Assembly (NCBI GenBank): GCA_036268455.1
Contig: DATAUD010000101.1
Coordinates: forward strand, 1 to 64,000
DNA: 64,000 nt
Reading direction: 5' to 3'
Source of the DNA: DATAUD01 sp036268455
Lineage (GTDB): Bacteria; Verrucomicrobiota; Verrucomicrobiia; Limisphaerales; Palsa-1400
Position numbers and translations under genes: made by a program. This document shows, one piece after another, positions 44,637 through 52,365 of this stretch (position 1 is the first letter of the stretch; each line of letters begins with the position of its first letter). Below the pieces are notes generated by a model. It was not told where the DNA came from. It did not search any database and worked only from the letters and a program-made list of their open reading frames with translations.

Positions 44637-47402
44637 TCAGAAATCATTGCGCTGCAGATCAACACACCCGGAGATGTGCCCGGAGCCTTGACCCGTAAAA
44701 TTGTAATTGGTCGCGACCTCCTCGAAATCCTGAAGGCAGAAGTTCAACGGGGCGTTATGCATCCAGTCACTCCACAATGCTCCCAGCGCACTCTCATATT
44801 CCGCACTCCCTACGCATTCGACATCTCTTTGATCAGGCACCTCGTTTTCCTTAGTCCAACCTATAAACGCCCGCGGAGTGCGCCCGGCAGCGTTATACGT
44901 TGCTACATAGTTAGTTGTGCCCACTTGATCGTAGTCAATACCGAAACTTTGACTCCACATTGGGCTGTCTGTCTGGCAGCCATTGAGCACTACCAACCGA
45001 TACGGATGCGCATTGCTTTTCGGATGCGCTTGGGTCGATTGAGACTGAAAATTGGATAAAACGTTTTGAACCTCCGCGGGACTTATATTCGACTTATCCG
45101 GATTTCCCGTAATCACGCTAACGCCAGCGTGACCTTGCCAAAAAAAGTAAAGACTTTGCGCGAGAGCATTCGTCAGATTCCGCTTATCTGTATCAGTGTC
45201 ATACCGAAACATTGAGTCCGGCGAGTCCCATCGATTCCAAAAACAACACGGAGCCATCGTGTAAGGATTATTGTCTGCCGGATTGACCAAAATATTGACC
45301 ACACCGCCCATAATCATATTGTCACGACAGTTATTGAACCAAGCCAAGTAACTGTCCCAGCCCCATGCCACAACGAAACTGGCATTGCCAGCGCCGCCTT
45401 CCCGATAAAACCATTGCGTAATGTTGGCCGGTGGCGGATCAACGTCCTCATTTGTTATCGTGAACATCGCCTGAACGTTGCCGAACGAAATTTGATTACC
45501 ATGACCGTCGGTGAGGTCCCAATAAAGGTTAATTTGCCCGTTCGTTACAGTAAAATTACCATATACCAAAGGATTGCCGTGGTCATCCGACAGTTGAACC
45601 AAAATCCCCGCATTCGTAATTCCATTCAACGTTCCGTAGAAAATAAGGCCATAGTCCGTAAACTGGCTCGTCAATGAATCGAATGTCACTAAATTCGAGA
45701 TGGCGATGTTCTTCTGCATTCCATACAAATCGTATTGCGGCCCGAACGTACTATTTCCATATTCCATCTCCACTTGAATAGTATAAAGACCATTGCTGAG
45801 ATGCGATGTGTCCCAGCCAAACGCCCACAACCCGTCAGGCCCTTGAACAATCGGAGCCTTTGCTGCTGGAGCACCATTTACCAATAACATCAATGACGGC
45901 GTCTGCGCCGCTACGCTTATTCCGACTAGCGGCAACTGAGCATACCCACTCAAAACCGTTCCATTCGTTATAGTTGGCAGGTTCAACGGATTATCCGCCT
46001 GAAGTGGATTGCTTCCCAACATGAATTCCGCAACATTGGGCAACCCATCTCCGTCCGGATCAGCCAGCGAATTATCCTGGGTCGGATCCATACCGTATGC
46101 GAGTTGCCATTGATCAGGCAAACCGTTGTCCATCGTGCTCATTTGCTGCACCTGGACAGTGCCGCTTGCATAACCACCGCTACCGTCCGTGACCGCGTAA
46201 GAGAACGAATCCGTTCCAAACAAATTGGCGTCCCGTGTATAAGTGATCTGGCCTGCTGCGTTGGTTGCAATTGTACCATATTGCGGCGTGGAGACTGCAT
46301 ATAGCACACACGACGGGGACGAAGAGTTTGATATGGCATTGAAATTGGTCGTATATTGATTCGTTGCCAGCGTGAGAATCAAGTTGTTGGCAGTCAAACC
46401 CGCATCTCCCGCTTCGGTCACAAATATGGTTGCTACACCATTTGCGGAACCGCCGTACGAATTTGTGATCGTGAAAGGAAATGTATCGATGCCGTAAAAG
46501 CCAGAATTCGGCGTGTATTGGAACGTGCTTCCGTCTGGGGTATAACTTATCGATCCATTTTGGGGCTGCGTCAGGCTCGCAACAAAGAGGTAGCCGTCGT
46601 TCGGGTCGAACGCGCTTTGAAAGATGTTCAACTGATTCGCTGAACTGTCTTGAGATACCGCAAAGACCGGCTCTCCGGCGATCGGTGTAACGTTATAAAC
46701 CGCGTAAAACCTAGCCGTCGAAGTAACAGGGCCACCAGTCCCGCTATTCGTGCTGCCCCCAGGCGGCGGCGGCCCACTCCCACCACTATTCGTTCCGCTA
46801 ATATTCGTCGGATATATGACCGGGTGTGGGTCAATAAAACTTGTTTCCGTACCGGACGCCGCAAGCAGCGCATTGGTTAAAATCGTCCACGGCACACCGC
46901 CGCCGGAGGCTACCCCTTCCAGTAGATCAGGCTCTGACTCAATAAGGTAAAGATTTCCTGCCGAACTCGGCCACGTCAAAGTCGCGTTTGTCCCCACAAC
47001 TTTTACACCCAATCCTGGCACACCGTTTAAAAACTCGAACATTGGATGGCCCGCTGATGCCTTCTTGACCTTGGCCTTCTTCGCCGTCACTGAAGACGGG
47101 TTGACACTCTGCTCTCCGGTTATATCGCCTTGTCCCATTGATCTGTAATCAAAATTTTGATCATCATAGATATATTCCGCGTCGCCGGCGGGGCCGTATT
47201 GGTACAAGGGTAGTTGCGGCATCGGGTCGAATGGCGACGGCGGCAACTTTCCTGACGCGCTCCAAAAAATTCCAAACGTCGGAATGGTCGAAGCTTCTGT
47301 TTTTGGCGAAGCGTCTTGGCCACCTGTAATAATGACTTGGGCGTGCGCTGATGATACAACGGCAAATCCGACAATAAGACGAAGGGTTGAATGAGCTTTC
47401 AT
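44637..47402 (-). CDS. Large secreted protein with Ig/cadherin-like repeats and candidate caspase-like (clan CD) C-terminal domain
   Basis: A 921-residue exported protein. I start it at ATG 47402 (MKAHSTLRLIVGFAVVSSAH), giving a signal peptide cleaved before QVIITG; the longer frame to 47600 is unsupported. In order: a linker; an internal copy of the FYR module (LYLIESEPDLL ... ARFYAVYNV); two cadherin/Ig-like repeats with FYGIDTFPFTITNSYGGSAN and LFGTDSFSYAVTDGSGGYAS; a calcium-binding TSP3-type segment (DPDGDGLPNVAEFMLGSNP); a beta domain; and a C-terminal domain (about 700-921). The last has H758 in YFFWQGHAG and C809 in VVLNGCQTDS, 51 residues apart. A His-Gly-type motif and a Cys after a hydrophobic strand fit clan CD peptidases (caspase, gingipain, CHAT). 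Catalysis is inferred, not proven. Confidence 0.65.
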   Translation of the reverse strand: MKAHSTLRLIVGFAVVSSAHAQVIITGGQDASPKTEASTIPTFGIFWSASGKLPPSPFDPMPQLPLYQYGPAGDAEYIYDDQNFDYRSMGQGDITGEQSVNPSSVTAKKAKVKKASAGHPMFEFLNGVPGLGVKVVGTNATLTWPSSAGNLYLIESEPDLLEGVASGGGVPWTILTNALLAASGTETSFIDPHPVIYPTNISGTNSGGSGPPPPGGSTNSGTGGPVTSTARFYAVYNVTPIAGEPVFAVSQDSSANQLNIFQSAFDPNDGYLFVASLTQPQNGSISYTPDGSTFQYTPNSGFYGIDTFPFTITNSYGGSANGVATIFVTEAGDAGLTANNLILTLATNQYTTNFNAISNSSSPSCVLYAVSTPQYGTIATNAAGQITYTRDANLFGTDSFSYAVTDGSGGYASGTVQVQQMSTMDNGLPDQWQLAYGMDPTQDNSLADPDGDGLPNVAEFMLGSNPLQADNPLNLPTITNGTVLSGYAQLPLVGISVAAQTPSLMLLVNGAPAAKAPIVQGPDGLWAFGWDTSHLSNGLYTIQVEMEYGNSTFGPQYDLYGMQKNIAISNLVTFDSLTSQFTDYGLIFYGTLNGITNAGILVQLSDDHGNPLVYGNFTVTNGQINLYWDLTDGHGNQISFGNVQAMFTITNEDVDPPPANITQWFYREGGAGNASFVVAWGWDSYLAWFNNCRDNMIMGGVVNILVNPADNNPYTMAPCCFWNRWDSPDSMFRYDTDTDKRNLTNALAQSLYFFWQGHAGVSVITGNPDKSNISPAEVQNVLSNFQSQSTQAHPKSNAHPYRLVVLNGCQTDSPMWSQSFGIDYDQVGTTNYVATYNAAGRTPRAFIGWTKENEVPDQRDVECVGSAEYESALGALWSDWMHNAPLNFCLQDFEEVATNYNFTGQGSGHISGCVDLQRNDF

Positions 47403-47540
47403 TTGGGGTATATCTTTTTCTTTGGCCTTCGTTCGTGCCAGAAGCCTCAGAGGCGCACACCCGTGCTCCCCCAGAGGCAACCGACCAAGGCGCCACAAGA
47501 AAAAGCTCAGGCGGCGCCCATCTGGGTCGCGCCTTGGCCT
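47403..47540 (-). promoter_or_regulatory. Strongly structured 5' leader of the large secreted protein gene
   Basis: The 140 bases before ATG 47402 contain stacked inverted repeats. The largest is CCAAGGCGC at 47485-47493 with GCGCCTTGG at 47529-47537, enclosing a smaller CCCATCTGGG stem. Nearer the start codon are GCAC-N4-GTGC within 47453-47468 and GCCTC-A-GAGGC close to 47440. On the transcribed minus strand these would fold as consecutive hairpins. The GC content is well above that of the adjacent gene. I compared it by eye with c-di-GMP, cobalamin, SAM and fluoride riboswitch cores and found no match. Confidence 0.45.
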
Positions 47541-47881
47541 CGTTTCTTGTAATGCCTGTAAAACTTGGTCGGTTTTTCTGGAGCTTTGTACAGCGGCCAA
47601 CGCTGCGCAAAATTCTAAATTATTTTAAAAGAACTTCTACCGTTTGAGCAAATCGCCGACGTAAATGCAAGACATTTGTTCAATTGTGCCAAAAATTTCA
47701 CGGAAGCTTTTAGAGTGTCATGTTTAAGCGACGTTTCACGTAGCCGCAAGCGAGGAATCAGGCAGGGCTTCTGGTTGAGTCGCTTTGCGATTCTCCGCGT
47801 TGTCCGTTGTCGCCGTCTCCGTCTTGACGTCCATGCCCTGCGTTTTCTGCTCGCTGCGCTCGCCCCCCAACCGGAAATACT
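47541..47881. other. Intergenic, no gene seen
   Basis: About 340 bases between the structured leader and the promoter of the small membrane protein. A 69-codon plus-strand frame at 47676-47885 has an Arg-rich, unconvincing product. A minus-strand frame of 299 codons (47615-48514) runs antisense through hisI and is rejected. The promoter of the large secreted protein operon should lie here but is not obvious. Confidence 0.4.
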
Positions 47882-47910
47882 TTGAAAAAAGGCCGCACTA
47901 GGACGATATT
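47882..47910 (+). promoter_or_regulatory. Sigma-70-like promoter of the small membrane protein gene
   Basis: TTGAAA at 47882-47887 and GATATT at 47905-47910 are separated by 17 bases, close to the ideal -35/-10 arrangement. A GAGG ribosome site (about 47917-47920) and the ATG at 47927 follow at suitable distances. The pairing supports both the promoter and the small gene. Confidence 0.5.
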
Positions 47911-47926
47911 TTGGTAGAGGCCTGAT

Positions 47927-48142
47927 ATGAGAACCGAACATTTCTTTCATCATGGCGGTTGGGGCGAGACGGACGACACGGAGGCCAAGTGGCAAAAGCA
48001 TGTCGTAGTCGCAATATGGGTGGCCATCGGGATTTTTCTCGCGGTTGCGACGGGTCTTTTTTATGGGGAAGGGCATGGTTTTTTTAAATCGTCGCACGAT
48101 TATCCGGCGGCCGTGGCACCGTGGCCGGATACTATGCCTTAA
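47927..48142 (+). CDS. Small single-pass membrane protein
   Basis: A 71-residue protein with a His/Asp-rich, charged N-terminal 25 residues, one membrane helix (about 26-46, VVVAIWVAIGIFLAVATGLF), and a short C-terminal tail that ends in PWPDTMP. I recognise no family. A plausible promoter and a GAGG ribosome site precede the ATG, which is why I accept a frame this short. It lies about 90 bp before hisI on the same strand and may be co-transcribed. Confidence 0.5.
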   Translation: MRTEHFFHHGGWGETDDTEAKWQKHVVVAIWVAIGIFLAVATGLFYGEGHGFFKSSHDYPAAVAPWPDTMP

Positions 48143-48232
48143 ACAGCGATCGCTGCTGACCCTTCTCTTTTTTTCCGTCCTTCCCAAAACCCAAAACTTT
48201 GATATTTTGACGGGCCGCCAAAAGCGGATGCT

Positions 48233-48598
48233 ATGAACGCTTATGATAACCTGAAATTTAATTCTGACGGGCTGATTCCGGCCATCGTGCAGGACCACAC
48301 AAATGGGCGCGTGTTGATGATGGCTTGGATGAACCGGGCTTCGTTGGAAGCCACAATCGCCACCGGCAGGACGCATTTTTGGAGCCGCTCGCGGCAGAAA
48401 CTCTGGATCAAGGGCGAGACGAGCGGGCATACGCAAGCCGTGAAGGACATAGCGTTTGATTGCGACGGCGATACGCTGCTTATCCAGGTGGAACAAGTTG
48501 GCGCGGCCTGCCACGAAGGGTATCGGTCTTGTTTTTTCCGCTCGATCACGGAGGGGGGAGGCGGCTCGCGGGTAACTGAACCGCAGCTCAAGGAATGA
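48233..48598 (+). CDS. hisI: Phosphoribosyl-AMP cyclohydrolase
   Basis: A 121-residue enzyme that opens the purine ring of phosphoribosyl-AMP, the third step of histidine synthesis. Signature segments are VLMMAWMNRASLEATIATGR, THFWSRSRQKLWIKGETSGH and the metal-binding DCDGDTLLIQVEQVGAACHE, with conserved Asp and Cys residues. It is the stand-alone HisI form, not fused to the HisE pyrophosphohydrolase. It overlaps the following membrane protein gene by 4 bp. Confidence 0.95.
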   Translation: MNAYDNLKFNSDGLIPAIVQDHTNGRVLMMAWMNRASLEATIATGRTHFWSRSRQKLWIKGETSGHTQAVKDIAFDCDGDTLLIQVEQVGAACHEGYRSCFFRSITEGGGGSRVTEPQLKE

Positions 48599-49122
48599 CC
48601 GGGGACTATCTTCCTTTCGGCAGCCGCGGGTATGTCGTGATGTTCATGCTGCTGCTCTTTGCGCGCGGGATGGATTTTCTGAGCACGTGGCTGGCGACGC
48701 CGAACCTGGTGCTGGAAGGGAATCCGCTGGCAAAAAAGCTGGGCTGGAAATGGGGGGCGATTGTGAATGTCGTGCTTTGCTTTTGTTTCGCATTCTGGCC
48801 TTTGACCGCGATTATTGTGATCACGGCGGGGCTGTTGGTGGCGGCGCACAATTTTCATTGGGCGTGGCTGATGCGCTCGATGGGAGAGGACGCGTATCGC
48901 GAATGGTTTTCGGAGCGGCTGGAACAGACCCGCATGCCGTTCTTTTTGGTGTGTCTGCTCGGGGAGACGGGCCTGACGGGGATTATCGGCGGGGCGCTGG
49001 TCTGGTTTGCGGAGATGAATTCAATTGCGTTTGCGATTGGTTTTGGGATTGTGGCTTACTCGGCGATTGTGTTGTTTTACACCGTACTTTCATTGTGGCG
49101 CATGAGGCGCGGAATGGAGTAA
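48595..49122 (+). CDS. Hypothetical integral membrane protein
   Basis: A 175-residue protein with four to five membrane helices (about 12-28, 52-78, 100-125 in part, 117-140, 143-165). The segment FARGMDFLSTWLATPNLVLE-GNPLAKKLGWKWG resembles the DUF5658/DUF1634-like pattern of small membrane proteins with an E-G-N-P-L turn after the first helix. No function is known to me. Its start overlaps hisI by 4 bp and trpE begins 9 bp after its stop, so it is embedded in an amino-acid synthesis operon. Confidence 0.75.
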   Translation: MTGDYLPFGSRGYVVMFMLLLFARGMDFLSTWLATPNLVLEGNPLAKKLGWKWGAIVNVVLCFCFAFWPLTAIIVITAGLLVAAHNFHWAWLMRSMGEDAYREWFSERLEQTRMPFFLVCLLGETGLTGIIGGALVWFAEMNSIAFAIGFGIVAYSAIVLFYTVLSLWRMRRGME

Positions 49123-49131
49123 AAGAAGGTT

Positions 49132-50637
49132 GTGTATTATCCGTCACAAACGGAGTTTCTGAAACTGGCCGAACAGGGGAACCTGGTGCCGGTGACCCGC
49201 CGCGTTTTGGCCGACTTGGAAACACCACTTTCGGCCTACCGAAAAATTCGCGGGCAGGGGGAATCTTTTCTCTTCGAGTCGGTGGAAGGAGGGGAGCACA
49301 TCGGGCGCTATTCGTTTGTGGGATGCAATCCCCGCGCGATCATCCGGCAGAAGGGGGCAAAGGTCGAATTGATCGAAAACGGAAAGATAACGGAGAGTTT
49401 TGCCATCGGCGAAGGTGTCAAGGACGGGCTGGCGGTGATCGAACAAGTGATGGGGCGTTTTCGGCCGGTGTCCATTCCAGGATTGCCCCGGTTCAGCGGA
49501 GGAGCGGTGGGATTTATCGGGTATGAATTTATCCATGACATCGAGCCGGTTGTGCCGCGTCCGCCAGAGGATGATTTGAACACGCCAGTGCTTTATTTTT
49601 TAATCGCCGACGAGCTGCTGGTGTTCGACCGCGTCGAGCAAACAATCACGATTCTGGTCAACGCGGTGTTGAACGGCATCTCGCCGGCGGAGGCTTACGA
49701 CGAGGCGACGGGGGAAATCGAACGTTTGCTCTCGCTGCTCGAGCAGCCTTCGGAACATTTGCCGGTGGATGTCCCGCGCTCGGTGCCGGAAATGCCGTTT
49801 TCCTCGAACATGTCCAAGGAGGCGTTTCTCGCAAACGTGGCCCTGGCCAAAAAATATATCACGGCGGGAGACATCATCCAGGTCGTCGGATCGCAGCGAT
49901 TTTCCATCCCGGTGAAAGCATCGCCTGTGGATATTTACAGGGCGGCGCGGTCGATCAACCCATCACCGTATATGTTTTTGCTGGAATTGGAGGGGTTTTC
50001 GTTGGTGGGAGCATCGCCGGAAATTCATGTGCGCTGTGAAGACCGGCGGGTGGAAATCCGGCCCATTGCGGGAACGAGCCGCCGCGGGCAGACACCGGAG
50101 GAGGACAAGGCGCTGGAGAAGGAATTGCTGGCCAATCCGAAGGAACGGGCCGAACACGTGATGCTTGTGGACCTTGCGCGCAATGACATTGGCCGGGTGT
50201 GCGATTACGGGAGCGTGCAGGTGAAGGATTTGATGATCATCGAGCGGTACAGCCACGTGATGCACATCGTCTCGGAAGTCGAGGGGACGCTTTCGGAGGG
50301 GCGGACGACGTATGATTTGATGCGGGCGACGTTTCCGGCCGGGACATTGAGCGGGGCGCCGAAAATCCGGGCGATGCAGCTTATTTCGGAGATGGAACAA
50401 ACCGCGCGAGGCCCGTACGGGGGTTGCGTGGGCTACTTTTCGTTTAACGGAAACCTGGATTGCTGCATCACAATCCGCACCGCCCTGATCAAGGACGGCA
50501 CGGCCTATGTGCAAGCCGGCGGCGGCTGGGTCTATGACTCCGATTCCGAGGCGGAATTCCAGGAGACCGTGAACAAATCAAAAGCGATGCTCAAAGCCGT
50601 CGCGATGGCAGAAAACTTCTCCCGCAACGGGGAATGA
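49132..50637 (+). CDS. trpE: Anthranilate synthase component I
   Basis: A 501-residue chorismate-using enzyme that makes anthranilate with the glutamine amidotransferase TrpG, the first committed step of tryptophan synthesis. It starts at GTG 49132 with an AGAAGG ribosome site. The N-terminal domain has PLSAYRKIRG and FLFESVEGGEHIGRYSFVG, the latter part of the tryptophan-feedback site. The catalytic domain has ITAGDIIQVVGSQRFSIP, PIAGTSRRGQTPEEDKALEK, LVDLARNDIGRV and TFPAGTLSGAPKIRAM. It is probably TrpE rather than PabB because the LLES-like feedback region is kept. No trpG follows in this window. Confidence 0.94.
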   Translation: MYYPSQTEFLKLAEQGNLVPVTRRVLADLETPLSAYRKIRGQGESFLFESVEGGEHIGRYSFVGCNPRAIIRQKGAKVELIENGKITESFAIGEGVKDGLAVIEQVMGRFRPVSIPGLPRFSGGAVGFIGYEFIHDIEPVVPRPPEDDLNTPVLYFLIADELLVFDRVEQTITILVNAVLNGISPAEAYDEATGEIERLLSLLEQPSEHLPVDVPRSVPEMPFSSNMSKEAFLANVALAKKYITAGDIIQVVGSQRFSIPVKASPVDIYRAARSINPSPYMFLLELEGFSLVGASPEIHVRCEDRRVEIRPIAGTSRRGQTPEEDKALEKELLANPKERAEHVMLVDLARNDIGRVCDYGSVQVKDLMIIERYSHVMHIVSEVEGTLSEGRTTYDLMRATFPAGTLSGAPKIRAMQLISEMEQTARGPYGGCVGYFSFNGNLDCCITIRTALIKDGTAYVQAGGGWVYDSDSEAEFQETVNKSKAMLKAVAMAENFSRNGE

Positions 50638-50679
50638 CCGCATGTTTTGCCGACCGTCCCCTCGCTGTCAATAATTCTC

Positions 50680-50729
50680 GCCCTCATCCTTGATCCTTCT
50701 CCCCCAAGGAGAAGGAAAAATTTTTAGGG
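50680..50729 (+). terminator. Hairpin repeat between convergent trpE and fabF
   Basis: CCTTCTCC at 50695-50702 and GGAGAAGG at 50708-50715 form an 8-bp stem with a 5-base loop, followed by AAAAATTTTT. The preceding bases CGCCCTCATCCTTGAT and the stem recur at 61825-61872, also between convergent genes. It is probably an intergenic repeat used as a terminator for trpE, and perhaps in both directions. Confidence 0.6.
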
Positions 50730-50731
50730 CG

Positions 50732-51988
50732 TCACTTGAACTTGCGCGCGATAATTGACGCGTTGTGGCCGCCGAAACCGAAGGAATTGTTGACAATTGC
50801 GTTGACGGGCATTTCGCGGGCGGTGTGGGGGACGTAATCAAGATCGCACTCGGGGTCCGGGCGCTCCAGGTTGATCGTGGGCGGAACGATGTCGCACTGG
50901 ATGGCTTTGACGCACAAGGCCATTTCGACTGCGCCCGCCGCTCCCAGCATGTGGCCAGTGGCGCCCTTGGTGGAACTGACGGCGAGCTTTTTGGCGTGGT
51001 CGCCGAAAACCGTCTTGATCGCTTGTGTTTCGGCGATGTCGCCCTGCGGCGTGGAAGTGCCGTGGGCGTTGATATAGGAGATATCGGAAGGATTCAAACC
51101 GGCGGAGCGCAATGCCATTCTCATGCAACGGGCGGCGCCCTCGCCGCCGGGAGAAGGCGAGGTCAAATGATGGGCGTCGGCGGTGTTTCCGTAACCGACC
51201 ATTTCGGCGTAAATTCGCGCGCCTCGCGCCTTGGCGTGTTCGAGTTCCTCCAAAACCATGACGCCGCCGCCTTCGCCCATGACAAAACCATCACGGTCGA
51301 TGTCAAATGGCCTGGAAGCGTGCTGTGGATCATCGTTGCGGGTGCTCAACGCGCGCATGGCGCAGAAGCCTCCGAGGCCCAATGGGACAATCGCAGCCTC
51401 GCTGCCGCCGGCGAACATGACTTTTGCGTCGCCCATTTTGATGGTGCGCCAGGCCTCACCGACCGCGTTGGTGGAGGTGGCGCAGGCGGAGCAAGTGGCG
51501 ACATTCGGCCCGCGCAAATCGTGAAACATGGAAAAAAGGCCCGACCCCATGTTGAGGATGAGCATGGGAATCATGAATGGCGAAAGGCGGGCGGGCCCTT
51601 TGCCCAAATAGACTTTGTGCTGCTCTTCAATGGTGTGCAAACCGCCGATTCCCGAACCGATAAAAGCGCCGACTTCGTTGTGATCGGTGGAGCGGAGGTC
51701 CAAACCGGAATCCAGCAACGCCTGATGCGCCGCAAAAACGGCGAATTGAGAGAAACGATCGGCCCGCCGGGCATCCTTTGGGGAGGGAAAGGCGGGAGTG
51801 GGATCAAAATCTGAAATTTCCGCGGCGATGCGCGTGGTGAAGGCGGAAACATCAAATGAGGTGATGGGTCCGATGCCGCATTTTCCGGCCAGGATATTTT
51901 CCCAAAAGACAGCAGGGGTCTTCCCAAGGGAGGAAACGATTCCAACCCCGGTAACGACCACCCTCCGCTCTGTGGAATTGTGGGCCAT
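50732..51988 (-). CDS. fabF: Beta-ketoacyl-ACP synthase II
   Basis: A 418-residue condensing enzyme of fatty acid elongation. The nucleophilic Cys is in GPNVATCSACATSTNAVGE. The two catalytic His regions are INAHGTSTPQGD and AVSSTKGATGHMLGAAGA. The N-terminal RRVVVTGVGIVSSLG and C-terminal NSFGFGGHNAS are typical. It is the last gene of the fabD-fabG-acpP-fabF cluster and lies 54 bp after acpP. Confidence 0.95.
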   Translation of the reverse strand: MAHNSTERRVVVTGVGIVSSLGKTPAVFWENILAGKCGIGPITSFDVSAFTTRIAAEISDFDPTPAFPSPKDARRADRFSQFAVFAAHQALLDSGLDLRSTDHNEVGAFIGSGIGGLHTIEEQHKVYLGKGPARLSPFMIPMLILNMGSGLFSMFHDLRGPNVATCSACATSTNAVGEAWRTIKMGDAKVMFAGGSEAAIVPLGLGGFCAMRALSTRNDDPQHASRPFDIDRDGFVMGEGGGVMVLEELEHAKARGARIYAEMVGYGNTADAHHLTSPSPGGEGAARCMRMALRSAGLNPSDISYINAHGTSTPQGDIAETQAIKTVFGDHAKKLAVSSTKGATGHMLGAAGAVEMALCVKAIQCDIVPPTINLERPDPECDLDYVPHTAREMPVNAIVNNSFGFGGHNASIIARKFK

Positions 51989-52042
51989 AAAGAAAAGGGC
52001 AGCGAGCCTTAGGACCGCTGCCCGGAGAATTCGCGCGAACGG

Positions 52043-52288
52043 CTATTTTTTCTGGCTGTCCTCAATATATTTGATAACGTCGCCGACACTTTGCAGTTTT
52101 TCGGCCTGTTCGTCTGGAATTTCGTTGCCAAACTCCTCCTCCAACGCCATCACCAGTTCGACCGTATCCAGTGAGTCCGCGCCGAGGTCCTCAATAAATT
52201 TGGCTTCAGGGGTTACCTGATCGGGGTTGACGCCCAGTTGTTCCACAATGATTTCTTTGACTCTTTGTTCAATTGATTTTTCGGCCAT
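52043..52288 (-). CDS. acpP: Acyl carrier protein
   Basis: An 81-residue acidic protein that carries growing acyl chains on a 4'-phosphopantetheine arm. The attachment Ser is in the invariant FIEDLGADSLDTVELVMALE. I start it at ATG 52288 (MAEKSIEQRVK), because a GGAGT ribosome site lies just upstream. An in-frame ATG 12 bases earlier overlaps that site. It sits between fabG and fabF as in most bacterial fab clusters. Confidence 0.97.
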   Translation of the reverse strand: MAEKSIEQRVKEIIVEQLGVNPDQVTPEAKFIEDLGADSLDTVELVMALEEEFGNEIPDEQAEKLQSVGDVIKYIEDSQKK

Positions 52289-52365
52289 CGGTAACTCCAT
52301 TTTTTAATTAGTAAGTGTCTATGCCCGACGCCACAAACAGCGTCAAGCCCTGAATATCAAATATT

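Noticed and set aside
47403..47540. c-di-GMP, cobalamin, SAM or fluoride riboswitch
   Set aside because: The conserved core sequences of these classes are not present by eye; only unassigned hairpins can be claimed.
47615..48514. 299-codon open frame on the minus strand
   Set aside because: It runs antisense through hisI and the small membrane protein gene, its product is Arg/Pro-rich without domains, and hisI is unmistakable.
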